Source: Cyclobacteriaceae bacterium (GTDB lineage Bacteria; Bacteroidota; Bacteroidia; Cytophagales; Cyclobacteriaceae). From it: a stretch of DNA of 64,000 bases. The DNA lies in the NCBI GenBank assembly GCA_028285445.1, contig JANQPQ010000038.1, positions 62,001 through 126,000 of the forward strand, written 5' to 3'. Below are positions 8,919 through 17,546 of this stretch, piece after piece. The translations under genes and the position numbers were made by a program. The notes under the pieces are model-generated. The model worked only from the letters and a program-made list of their open reading frames with translations. It did no database searches and had not been told where the DNA came from. Every line of letters starts with the position of its first letter. Position 1 is the first letter of the stretch.

Positions 8919-10448
8919 ATGGAAGAGCAGATTCTGATCATTGATTTTGGCTCTCAATACACCCAACTTATTGCCAGGAGGGTAAGAGAGCTAAACGTTT
9001 ATTGTGAAATCCACCCTTACAACAATCTTCCACCTATAACGGAAAGTACTAAAGGAATTATACTCAGTGGCAGTCCCTGCTCAGTGCGAGATGAGGACGC
9101 CCCCATGGTTGATTTAGATGTTCTTACTGAAAAGGCTCCGGTCTTAGGTATTTGTTATGGAGCTCAGCTTATTGCACAACTTCATGACGGTAACGTGCTG
9201 CCCTCTAATATCCGCGAATACGGCCGTGCTAATCTTAGCAAAGTGGATCAACACAATGCCTTACTCAAGGAGATAGAGATTGACTCTCAAGTGTGGATGT
9301 CACATGCGGATACTATTGCCGAGATAGGGTCCGACTACGATATTATTGCAAGCTCCGAATCAGTGGAAGTTACGGCCTTCAAGAGAAAGGAGGCAGAGGT
9401 ATATGGAATCCAATTTCATCCAGAGGTTACTCATACTATCCAGGGAAAGATAGTATTGAGAAATTTCGTGGTACATATTTGTGGTTGTCAACAGCTTTGG
9501 ACTCCAGATATATTCGTTGAGAGTACAGTGGCTGAATTGAAGGAGACTCTTGGCGACGATAAGGTAGTCCTGGGGTTGTCTGGTGGAGTGGACTCATCAG
9601 TGGCCGCCCTTCTCATTCACAGAGCCATTGGTAATAACCTACACGCCATTTTTGTAGACAACGGATTGTTAAGGAAAAACGAGTTTGAGTCAGTATTAGA
9701 GTCCTACCAGGGGTTAGGGCTTAATGTCACAGGTGTTGATGCGCGTGATCAATTCTATTCTGCCCTCGATGGTATTTCCGAGCCTGAAGCAAAACGGAAA
9801 GCGATTGGCCGCGTATTCATTGAGGTATTTGAGGAAGAAGCTCACAAAATTGAAGATGTAAAATGGCTGGCCCAAGGTACCATCTATCCTGATGTGATTG
9901 AATCCGTGTCTGTTAAGGGGCCTTCAGCAACAATTAAGTCTCACCATAACGTGGGAGGATTGCCAGAACTCATGAAATTGGAAGTAGTGGAACCTTTAAA
10001 GACGCTTTTCAAGGATGAGGTAAGGGTAGTAGGCAAGGCTGTTGGCCTTCCCGGTCATATTTTAAATCGGCATCCCTTCCCCGGTCCAGGTCTCGCTATA
10101 AGAATTCTGGGTAATATTACTCCTGAAAAAGTCGAAATTATTCAGGAAGTAGATGATATATTTATTGGCGGTTTGAAAGAAGCTAACCTCTATGACGATG
10201 TTTGGCAGGCGGGGGCGATATTATTGCCAATTCAATCAGTAGGTGTAATGGGCGACGAAAGAACCTATGAAAATGTAGTTTCTCTCAGGGCTGTCTCCAG
10301 CGTGGATGGCATGACAGCCGATTGGTCGCATTTGCCATATGACTTCCTGGGGACGGTTTCAAGTAAGATAATAAACCGAGTGAAAGGCGTTAATAGAGTA
10401 GTTTACGACATCAGCTCTAAACCTCCGGCCACCATAGAGTGGGAGTAA
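8919..10448 (+). CDS. guaA: GMP synthase (glutamine-hydrolysing)
   Basis: Converts XMP, ATP and glutamine to GMP in cytoplasmic purine synthesis. The N-terminal class I glutamine amidotransferase has nucleophile Cys79 (LGICYGAQ) and the His/Glu pair in QFHPEVTH. The ATP pyrophosphatase domain carries the PP-loop [10 protein letters not shown], and a C-terminal dimerisation domain ends PATIEWE. At 509 residues it is normal length. I take the ATG at 8919; a TTG six bases earlier is in frame but lies inside the -7 promoter element. The next gene starts 2 bp after the stop codon. Confidence 0.98.
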   Translation: MEEQILIIDFGSQYTQLIARRVRELNVYCEIHPYNNLPPITESTKGIILSGSPCSVRDEDAPMVDLDVLTEKAPVLGICYGAQLIAQLHDGNVLPSNIREYGRANLSKVDQHNALLKEIEIDSQVWMSHADTIAEIGSDYDIIASSESVEVTAFKRKEAEVYGIQFHPEVTHTIQGKIVLRNFVVHICGCQQLWTPDIFVESTVAELKETLGDDKVVLGLSGGVDSSVAALLIHRAIGNNLHAIFVDNGLLRKNEFESVLESYQGLGLNVTGVDARDQFYSALDGISEPEAKRKAIGRVFIEVFEEEAHKIEDVKWLAQGTIYPDVIESVSVKGPSATIKSHHNVGGLPELMKLEVVEPLKTLFKDEVRVVGKAVGLPGHILNRHPFPGPGLAIRILGNITPEKVEIIQEVDDIFIGGLKEANLYDDVWQAGAILLPIQSVGVMGDERTYENVVSLRAVSSVDGMTADWSHLPYDFLGTVSSKIINRVKGVNRVVYDISSKPPATIEWE

Positions 10449-10450
10449 CT

Positions 10451-12238
10451 GTGAAATACCTGAGTACCATACTGCTTAACCTTGTCGTTCCTGTGGCCCT
10501 GCTGGCGCAAGTCAACATGAGTTCTTTGCAGGAGTTTCAAAGAGCGTATGCAAATGGCAAGGAACTTTTTCAATTGGAGAAATACGAACTTGCAATGGCC
10601 GCTTTTGAAGGAATAACCGGCCAGCATCCCAGTAATCCTTTTGCCGAATATGCTTCGTACTACTACGCACTTTCAGCTTATCGTGCCGGAAATACTGCCC
10701 TGGCCCGAGATATGTTTCTGCAGGTTTCAAGGAAATTTCCAAACTGGCAGCAGCTAGATGATTGCTACCTATGGTTGGCACAAATCAATTTTGAGAATGA
10801 AGATTATTTTCAAGGTATATTCTATATAGAGAAAATTACAGGGGAGCAAGAAGCAGGAAGCTCCATCAAGAATCACTTTATCCGACCAATTAGAGATATC
10901 GACCTACTCTCCGATCTATATGAAAAGTACCCGGAAGATAATGACATTGCCTGGGCCTTGGCCAAATCTATTAGTGAGCAATCGTTGCAGGAAAAAAATC
11001 ACCGGTGGCTGAATGATATTGTTGTTAAGCATGGATTCGATGCCGAAGAATTTAATACTGTACAAATTGCAGAATCTGTTATCAAGGATCGATATACGGT
11101 GGCGGTACTGTTGCCCTTGATGATTGATGACCTCGAACCAATACGAGGGAGAAAAAGCAACCAGTTTATACTGGACATATATGAAGGGATCAAGCTGGCT
11201 CATGAGAAAGCAAGTGAAGATCGAGATAATGTTGATTTATTGGTCTATGACACCAGGAGGGATAGCGCCATAACTGCTGGGATTTTGCAACAACAAGAGC
11301 TGCTTGAAGCTGATATCATTATAGGTCCACTCTATCCTCAACCGAGCAGGCTTGCGTCTGAATTTGCCTTCAAGAATAAGATCAATATCATTAATCCTCT
11401 GTCTAGCAACTCCGAGGTTATTGGCAATAACCCATTCTCGTTTCTCTACGGACCTTCATCAGAAACCGTAGCTGCCACAGTTGCCAGCTATATTACCAAT
11501 ACCATAACTAATAAGAACGCAATTATCTATTATGGTGAGAGTCAGCAAGATTCTGTGCTGGCCCACAGTTACAGACAAATTATCGAGCAAGACTCCTTCA
11601 ACATCGTTATCTGCCAAAAAATAATCCGGGAGAATACACGCCAGATTTTTGATACCCTTGCAGCCACATATCAGGTGCGAGATACGCTTGATCTCAACCC
11701 TGAATCTGATTTTATTGATGTGCTTGTTATTGAGCCTGATAGCATAGGCCATGTTTTTGTTGCTTCCGCCGCAGGCAGTATGGCCTCGAATGTGATTAGC
11801 GCAATTGAAGCGCGAGGGGATAGCCTTCATATGCAGGTAATTGGCAATGAAAATTGGCTAGATCTTCGGTCATCAGATTACCAGGTGATGGAAAGGCTGG
11901 GGATTATTTACGCCGCTCCTAATTACTTTACTCAGCCCAATACGCTTTATACTGAACTGCGTGACAAATACCTGGAATTGAACTACACATTGCCAACTAA
12001 GAACGTCACCATTGGCTATGATCTGATGCTTTTTCTGCATAGGAGCTTAAGTCTATATGGTAAGTATTTTCAAGTGGCTGCTTTGGAAGATGAATTCTCT
12101 TCTGGCCTCATAAAGTCCGGATATTATTACCAACAGGGTAATGACAATAGGTTGGTGCCCCTTGTGAAACTTGAAGAAAGCCGGATAGTGGAGATTCCGG
12201 TGCCTGAGGCACAAGAGATTGACGACCTAAAAGAGTAG
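10451..12238 (+). CDS. TPR plus periplasmic-binding-fold protein (LpoA-like architecture)
   Basis: Starts at GTG 10451, two bases after the guaA stop; an earlier in-frame GTG at 10439 would overlap guaA and spoil the signal peptide. The signal peptide KYLSTILLNLVVPVALLAQ is followed by TPR-like helices (residues about 25-200, with YYYALSAYRAGNTALARD). From about 210 to 590 comes a type I periplasmic-binding fold (YTVAVLLPL, IIGPLYPQPSRLASEFA, INIINPLSSNSEVIG, VTIGYDLMLFLHRSL). The same order of domains occurs in LpoA, an activator of penicillin-binding proteins, and in amino-acid receptor families. Whether it binds a ligand or an enzyme is unknown. The last 12 bases overlap the convergent DUF3667 gene. 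Confidence 0.8.
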   Translation: MKYLSTILLNLVVPVALLAQVNMSSLQEFQRAYANGKELFQLEKYELAMAAFEGITGQHPSNPFAEYASYYYALSAYRAGNTALARDMFLQVSRKFPNWQQLDDCYLWLAQINFENEDYFQGIFYIEKITGEQEAGSSIKNHFIRPIRDIDLLSDLYEKYPEDNDIAWALAKSISEQSLQEKNHRWLNDIVVKHGFDAEEFNTVQIAESVIKDRYTVAVLLPLMIDDLEPIRGRKSNQFILDIYEGIKLAHEKASEDRDNVDLLVYDTRRDSAITAGILQQQELLEADIIIGPLYPQPSRLASEFAFKNKINIINPLSSNSEVIGNNPFSFLYGPSSETVAATVASYITNTITNKNAIIYYGESQQDSVLAHSYRQIIEQDSFNIVICQKIIRENTRQIFDTLAATYQVRDTLDLNPESDFIDVLVIEPDSIGHVFVASAAGSMASNVISAIEARGDSLHMQVIGNENWLDLRSSDYQVMERLGIIYAAPNYFTQPNTLYTELRDKYLELNYTLPTKNVTIGYDLMLFLHRSLSLYGKYFQVAALEDEFSSGLIKSGYYYQQGNDNRLVPLVKLEESRIVEIPVPEAQEIDDLKE

Positions 12239-13555
12239 GATCGATAGCAGCATTTCAGCAATAAAGAATACGAAAAGTATACTAAGGTAGAGCACCCCTA
12301 CCACGTTGAATTTTACCAGGCTCTTAAACCATCCTTGTTTGTAAACGCGGAGGAAGGAGATATAAGCGTAAGTGGAAACCAGGATAAAACTTAATACTCC
12401 AATTATAGATGATATATCGTCATCCAGGGGCATCATAATTAAGAAAGCCACTCCATAAACTATATATGCAAAGGAATGTAAATGTATACCATGTATTAAA
12501 TGCCGGATATAGAGCACTTTGCGTCTAATATAGAGGAGTTTTAGAATGCTGGCGAAAATTGGAATGAGCAAAAACATCATCAGGGGAAGGTTTTTGAGAA
12601 TATAAGAAACCACTACTTCCCGATCAGCTCTTTGAATACGGATACTCTGCCTTACTACCTTCTCATCAAAATAGGAGACCTCGCCAACATCTAGGGAATC
12701 GTATATCTGCTGGTCTGTGAGATCATCATCTTTCGCCAGATCTTCAAGCAGATCAAAGTCTACCCGATTCAATATAAAGCCGTCATCTTCCTTGTTGTCA
12801 GATCCATCGTCACTCGAGGTTGCAGTCGTCGGCGTCTCAGCAAATGTGGAATCTACAGTTGCGGTGGTATCCTGTGCAATTGATACGCTATCAATCTCAA
12901 GTTCCTGATCCGCAACTGTGGTGGTATCTATAAATCCAACAGCAATTAGACTATCTCTTAGGTGTATGAGCGAATCCGCTCTGTTTACAATGTAATTCCA
13001 GCCATCTTCAGTCAAAATCTCTTTTAGTTCTTCCTTCTCTTCCATTGTAAGCGCCTCGTAAAACTCATCCATAGTTTTATTTTCGAAACTTTCGTTAATA
13101 CGCTCTTTCGATTTGTCGGCAAAACTCCTGTTGATTTTGCGCCTGATGGAGTCAGGCATACCGTCCACCCGATCCAGGTTTTCTGTGGTCACCACTATTC
13201 CCTGGCTATTGCCACCATCTTCACTTTCCTGCACAGATTTTTTGCCAACCATGCTAAAAACAAAGAAGTAGAATAGACTAACTACCAGGTACAGCCTAAC
13301 GGGATTTACGAAAGACATGCGCTTGCCCAGATTAAACTGGTTTGTTAAATGGCCAGGCTTGAAGAAAAATGGCTTGAAGCTTTTAGAAAGTCGCGAGTCG
13401 AGAGAGAAATAGTTGCCAAAGAACTCCTTAATTAACTTTCCGAACGAAACGTTGTTGTTGTTGTTCTCCTGTCCACAATTGGGGCAATAATTATAAACGC
13501 TGTCGAGCGTAAAGCCGCAATTGTAACACTCATTTGATTTTCGCCGAATACGCAT
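12227..13555 (-). CDS. DUF3667 zinc-ribbon membrane protein
   Basis: A 442-residue protein. A treble-clef or zinc-ribbon head has Cys10, Cys13, Cys24 and Cys27 (CYNCG, CPNCGQ). The DUF3667 segment follows (SFGKLIKEFFGNYFSLDS, FFKPGHLTNQF, NPVRLYLVVSLFYFF), then a long acidic Ser/Thr/Asp-rich linker at about 120-285 that is probably extracytoplasmic. Four membrane segments make up the C-terminus. The family is common in Bacteroidota and has no known biochemical role. The 3' end overlaps the convergent gene by 12 bp. Confidence 0.85.
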   Translation of the reverse strand: MRIRRKSNECYNCGFTLDSVYNYCPNCGQENNNNNVSFGKLIKEFFGNYFSLDSRLSKSFKPFFFKPGHLTNQFNLGKRMSFVNPVRLYLVVSLFYFFVFSMVGKKSVQESEDGGNSQGIVVTTENLDRVDGMPDSIRRKINRSFADKSKERINESFENKTMDEFYEALTMEEKEELKEILTEDGWNYIVNRADSLIHLRDSLIAVGFIDTTTVADQELEIDSVSIAQDTTATVDSTFAETPTTATSSDDGSDNKEDDGFILNRVDFDLLEDLAKDDDLTDQQIYDSLDVGEVSYFDEKVVRQSIRIQRADREVVVSYILKNLPLMMFLLIPIFASILKLLYIRRKVLYIRHLIHGIHLHSFAYIVYGVAFLIMMPLDDDISSIIGVLSFILVSTYAYISFLRVYKQGWFKSLVKFNVVGVLYLSILFVFFIAEMLLSILLF

Positions 13556-13732
13556 CTAAACCGGACAATTTGGGTCTTAATATAGAAAATGATCCAGCTT
13601 CGGCATGAGTTAGCAAACAAAAAATTTGACATTTCCACCAAAACCTTACAAACGACATGATAATGTGCCATAATTGGCCCGATACCGTCATTTAGTCAAT
13701 AGATTGAATATAGATCTTAACTATAGGTAACT

Positions 13733-14734
13733 GTGTGGAAAGTAGCCCTCATTGCTTTGCTAGGCCTGTTTTTGGCCATGCATTCATCAATTGCCCAGTC
13801 CCAACCCACTGAGGAAGAGGATGATCCTTATTTTGAGGTGATGTATGATGAACCCTACGGGATTGATAAATTCTTCCTAAAAATACAACCTGCTTATGCT
13901 GATGTGTTTACGACCAATGTAAATGCAGGATTTGGTTTGGAGGCCCAGTATTTCCTGGAGAATAAGTGGGATTTCCGAGTCAATTTCCGCAAAACCTATG
14001 GCCGCGCTACAGATATAGCATTTGATGTGGCAGAGCGAACCAATAGTGTTCAAAATAAGGCTACGGCATTTGATCTGATTGAACTTGGGGCAAATTTTCA
14101 TCTGGTGGATCTGGAATTTGAGCATCCTGACAAGATTTCTATAACCAGTGCTGAGGAAGAACCTACGCCATGGAAATCTAATAACAGAGAGCTAAAGGTA
14201 GATGCCAAGCGTAGAGAAGTAGTTGGAATGAGGGTGGGTGCTTTTTTCTACAACACAACAACCGATATCAACAGGGCGCTTGACAAGCAGGGTGTTGAAC
14301 TAAGCAATGCTAATGGCACCCTGGTAAGAGATAACCTCACAATTTTCGGCATGCTACGGGCGCAAGGTGGATACTTTGGCGCGTCATATTCGAACATAAG
14401 AAATTACGCCCTGAAGTTTGCTGATGACTATAAGCCCGCCGGCAATGACCTGATTTTTACGGCTTATGCGGATATATTAGTTGGTGCCAATATTAAGATT
14501 GAGGATATACTTTATTTGGGTGAGTTTTACTCGACAGATGTGATTAAGACCAACCCGCTAGGCTTTAGAGTTGGCGCCGAGGGAATGTTCAATCGTAAGC
14601 TTGGTTGGGCTTATGGCTCCGAAATGGGTTATAGGCCAAGCATTAAGAAAAAAGGTTTCTATTTCATGGTAAAAATAGCCATACCCGTTTTTGGCCTAAA
14701 CTTCGAGAAGAAAGTGGACCCGCTGGGCATCTAG
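13733..14734 (+). CDS. Predicted outer-membrane beta-barrel protein
   Basis: Starts at GTG 13733 and encodes 333 residues. A signal peptide ends IAQSQ, an acidic stretch follows (PTEEEDDPYF), then alternating hydrophobic strands with aromatic girdle residues (FGLEAQYFLENKWDFRVNF, YFGASYSNIRNYALKF, GFYFMVKIAIPVFGLNF) typical of an outer-membrane barrel. I do not recognise a named family. It is followed 52 bp later by hutI on the same strand, but nothing in the sequence links the two functions. The intergenic stretch 13556-13732 shows no clear promoter match. Confidence 0.65.
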   Translation: MWKVALIALLGLFLAMHSSIAQSQPTEEEDDPYFEVMYDEPYGIDKFFLKIQPAYADVFTTNVNAGFGLEAQYFLENKWDFRVNFRKTYGRATDIAFDVAERTNSVQNKATAFDLIELGANFHLVDLEFEHPDKISITSAEEEPTPWKSNNRELKVDAKRREVVGMRVGAFFYNTTTDINRALDKQGVELSNANGTLVRDNLTIFGMLRAQGGYFGASYSNIRNYALKFADDYKPAGNDLIFTAYADILVGANIKIEDILYLGEFYSTDVIKTNPLGFRVGAEGMFNRKLGWAYGSEMGYRPSIKKKGFYFMVKIAIPVFGLNFEKKVDPLGI

Positions 14735-14786
14735 GTTACTCCAACATTCTTGCAACTTCCATAGCACCGCATTAGCTTGCGGCATA

Positions 14787-16022
14787 GTGACTTTATTAAT
14801 CAAAAACATCAAGGGTCTGGTGCAAGTGCGGCAGCAGCAGGTTGCCAGGGTAAGTGGCTTGGACATGGCTGATTTGCCGGTAATTAATGACGCCTTTCTG
14901 TTGATGAAGGAAGGGAAAATATCAGATTTCGGTGTGATGTCGGAATGTCCTGAGCTGGATGGTGTGGAAAAAATTGATGCCACCGGAAAATTCGTATTCC
15001 CGTCCTTCGTTGATTCTCATACCCACATCGTGTTTGCGGCAAGTCGCGAATCTGAATTTGTGGATAAGATAAAGGGTGCCAGCTATGAGGAAATAGCAAG
15101 AAAGGGAGGGGGCATACTAAACAGCGCCAAGAAGCTTCAAGCCGCCAGTGAAGAAGAATTGTTTTCTCAAGCTCAACGACGGGTAAATGATGTTATCGGA
15201 ACCGGCACAGGGGCCATCGAAATCAAAAGTGGGTATGGTTTAACCCTGGATGACGAACTCAAAATGCTTCGGGTGGCAAAACGCATAGGTTTGGAAATGC
15301 CCGTGGCTGTCAAAACTACCTTCCTTGGGGCACACGCTATTCCTAAAGAAGTAAATCGAGAAGATTACATAAGATCGGTTATTGAGGAGATGATACCCGC
15401 AGTTGCCGAGGAAAATCTAGCTACCTACTGTGACGTTTTTTGCGAGGAAGGTTTTTTTAACATGGATGAGACAGAGCGCATTGTGGAAGCAGGTAAGCAA
15501 TATGGCCTCACACCCAAGATACACGCCAATCAGCTTAACCTTTCTGGTGGTGTCCAGGTAGGTGTAAAAACCGGAGCCATTAGCGTTGATCACCTCGAAT
15601 GTGTGAGTGATACCGAAATTGGCCTTTTGCAGGGTTCTGATACTATGCCCACCGCACTACCCGGAGCGGCATTCTACCTTAGAGCCGGTTATCCTCCAGC
15701 AAGAGAGATGATAAACAAAGGGCTTCCTCTGGCAATAGCTACCGACTATAACCCAGGCAGTGCCCCCAGTGGCAATATGCTATTTATGCTGTCACTGGCC
15801 TGTATCCAAATGCGTTTGACTCCAGAGGAGGCAATTAATGCTGCGACTATAAATACCGCCTACGCCATGGACCTAACAGATACCCACGGATCTATCACTA
15901 AAGGAAAGGTAGCAAATGTCTTTATAACAAAGGAGGTACCCTCTATAGCCTACCTGCCATATTCCTTCAGCTCAAATCTGATTGATACAGTAATTCTCAA
16001 TGGATCTGTCTACCTGGCCTAA
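14787..16022 (+). CDS. hutI: Imidazolonepropionase
   Basis: An amidohydrolase of histidine degradation that opens 4-imidazolone-5-propanoate to N-formimidoyl-glutamate. Metal ligands are visible: His78 and His80 (FVDSHTHIVFA), a later His in IHANQLNLSGG and the Asp in IATDYNPGSAPSGN. The substrate-shaping GAHAIPKE and SVDHLEC motifs are also present. At 411 residues it is full length. It starts at GTG 14787. No other hut gene (hutU, hutH, hutG) is in the window, so the pathway is dispersed here. It is convergent with the next gene, with 8 bp between stop codons. Confidence 0.96.
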   Translation: MTLLIKNIKGLVQVRQQQVARVSGLDMADLPVINDAFLLMKEGKISDFGVMSECPELDGVEKIDATGKFVFPSFVDSHTHIVFAASRESEFVDKIKGASYEEIARKGGGILNSAKKLQAASEEELFSQAQRRVNDVIGTGTGAIEIKSGYGLTLDDELKMLRVAKRIGLEMPVAVKTTFLGAHAIPKEVNREDYIRSVIEEMIPAVAEENLATYCDVFCEEGFFNMDETERIVEAGKQYGLTPKIHANQLNLSGGVQVGVKTGAISVDHLECVSDTEIGLLQGSDTMPTALPGAAFYLRAGYPPAREMINKGLPLAIATDYNPGSAPSGNMLFMLSLACIQMRLTPEEAINAATINTAYAMDLTDTHGSITKGKVANVFITKEVPSIAYLPYSFSSNLIDTVILNGSVYLA

Positions 16023-16030
16023 AGTCCGAC

Positions 16031-17233
16031 TTAAAATCTGTAAAACTGTAGGGCGTCATTAAAAACCACTGCATCTGGATAAATTGCCGCCACACTCGAA
16101 ACGGGCGTGGTTGTGGCCAAGTGCAACCCAATAATATGCTTGGGATTGATATGCTCGAAAAGCACGTCTCTGCTAGCCGTGGTTAGTTGTCCGGAGAAAG
16201 TAAAGGTTGGCAACAGCACAATATCAACTTTATCCTTTAGGCCTGCATTTTCAAAGTTGGCGGCAGTTAGTTCACCATCACCAATGTGCAGAATATTAAG
16301 CCCTCCCAGAGTTACCAAAAATGCGAAGTTTTCTGTTGAGCTGAAATCTGTTCCGTCTTGTGGGTTAAAGTGCTTTATGTTGAAAACTTCCAAGTCTATT
16401 CCATTTACTGTTGCCGCCACACTTTCCCGAAATGCGGGGCTCAAGCTCTCTACTTGAGATTGGCTACTAAGACCAGCAATAACTTGTGGTGGGCCAATAA
16501 ACCTGGTGGTACTGCTACGTGACAAAAAGCTGCTAATTGAAGTGGGCCCGTAGTGATCTCCGTGATTGTGGGTTGTCATAGCAATACTCACGTTATCATA
16601 GGGAGACTCGGCGTGGAGCAATTTATTTAACTCGCCGCTGGGCATAGGTATCCAACCCGATCCGTTTGCCGGTGTAAATATTGCGTCTATAATTACTTTG
16701 CTAATTCCATCGTCAATAAGAACTCCGTCGTTCTGCAAGTAACTGATCTTAACGGTTGTTTGCGCCAGCTTGATCCTGTTCGACTCTCTAGACAAAGCAT
16801 TTATATTGGCGTTTGTACCATCAGCAATGGATAGAACATAGGCGGAGTAAGTTGAGCCCTCTACAATGTCGTTGCCCTCTGTGTCTTTGATGAAAGTGGG
16901 TAGCGTCTGGCTAAAGGCCTGGCCAGAGGGGCTTATTGACAAGTAACTTTCACTGCCAACATTTTCTGCAACTTCTAAAGTGAGCCCAGAACTTGCATTG
17001 TTGACAATCATAACCCGATACTCAGTTATTGAAGTTTCATCAATGGGTGTGGCAAAGGAAACCAGAAAATCCTGTGCGTTTCCCAGGTTTGTTATGTCAT
17101 CCAGAACGATACTTGAGGCTGTTGCTGCTGCAGTATCTGTTGGGTCTGGCTCGTCGTCGTCGCAGCTGGATAGAAGTACGAAAGTGGCTAAAGAGAATAA
17201 CAGCAATAGCTGCTTGAAAATGATAGCTTTCAT
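16031..17233 (-). CDS. Metallo-beta-lactamase-fold lipoprotein with shared N-terminal domain
   Basis: A 400-residue lipoprotein with lipobox LLSSC (Cys24) followed by an Asp-rich linker. Residues about 40-156 form a domain (ITEYRVMIV, YSAYVLSIADGT) that recurs in the NHL-repeat lipoprotein at 33735-35030. Residues 160-400 are a metallo-beta-lactamase fold of the UlaG/YtnP-like branch: H222-N-H224-G-D226-H227 is the HxHxDH metal motif, followed by LHIGDGELTA and IIGLHLATTTP for the later His/Asp ligands. It probably hydrolyses a small substrate at the cell surface or in the periplasm; the substrate is unknown. Confidence 0.82.
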   Translation of the reverse strand: MKAIIFKQLLLLFSLATFVLLSSCDDDEPDPTDTAAATASSIVLDDITNLGNAQDFLVSFATPIDETSITEYRVMIVNNASSGLTLEVAENVGSESYLSISPSGQAFSQTLPTFIKDTEGNDIVEGSTYSAYVLSIADGTNANINALSRESNRIKLAQTTVKISYLQNDGVLIDDGISKVIIDAIFTPANGSGWIPMPSGELNKLLHAESPYDNVSIAMTTHNHGDHYGPTSISSFLSRSSTTRFIGPPQVIAGLSSQSQVESLSPAFRESVAATVNGIDLEVFNIKHFNPQDGTDFSSTENFAFLVTLGGLNILHIGDGELTAANFENAGLKDKVDIVLLPTFTFSGQLTTASRDVLFEHINPKHIIGLHLATTTPVSSVAAIYPDAVVFNDALQFYRF

Positions 17234-17426
17234 TTTGGGGTTGGTTTGGTTGCAAATGACGGTTGATAAATTCGGTTGGTGAGGATGGACACTTCAAACC
17301 TAGAGATTATTAAAACATCAATCCATCCCGAGCAACTGGTGAAATTTTATGGCGATAGTTGCTAATTTGCGCCAATCGCAGCGGGCGACCTATGAGATAT
17401 GCAGGGGGGAGGTGCTTTAGAAATTA

Positions 17427-17469
17427 TGTGCCAAATTGATACGAATCAGTGTGTCAATTTGATACAAAT
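17427..17469 (+). repeat. Tandem 20-bp direct repeats, operator-like, before permease gene
   Basis: Two 20-bp copies at 17427-17446 and 17450-17469 agree at 17 of 20 positions (TGTGyCAAwTTGATACrAAT) and are spaced 23 bp start to start, about two helical turns. The second copy is also a near-perfect 17-bp palindrome (TGTgTCAA-t-TTGAtACA, one mismatched pair). A weaker third copy beginning AATCAGTGT at 17501 overlaps the -7 element. This is the main content of the 313-bp gap 17234-17546, and it looks like binding sites for a dimeric repressor or activator. Confidence 0.6.
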
Positions 17470-17513
17470 ATTACATAATAATTGTGATTAATATGCTGAT
17501 AATCAGTGTATAG

Positions 17514-17521
17514 TAATTTTG
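17514..17521 (+). promoter_or_regulatory. Bacteroidota -7 element before permease gene
   Basis: TAATTTTG matches TAnnTTTG, 26 bp before the ATG at 17547. No good TTTG lies 19 bp upstream, which would fit an activator- or repressor-controlled promoter beside the tandem repeats. Confidence 0.5.
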
Positions 17522-17546
17522 GTACAACCTTTGGCCGTGAATAGGC

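Noticed and set aside
13432-13671. 79-residue minus-strand frame
   Set aside because: Starts upstream of and overlaps the zinc-ribbon end of DUF3667 in another frame; no independent evidence.
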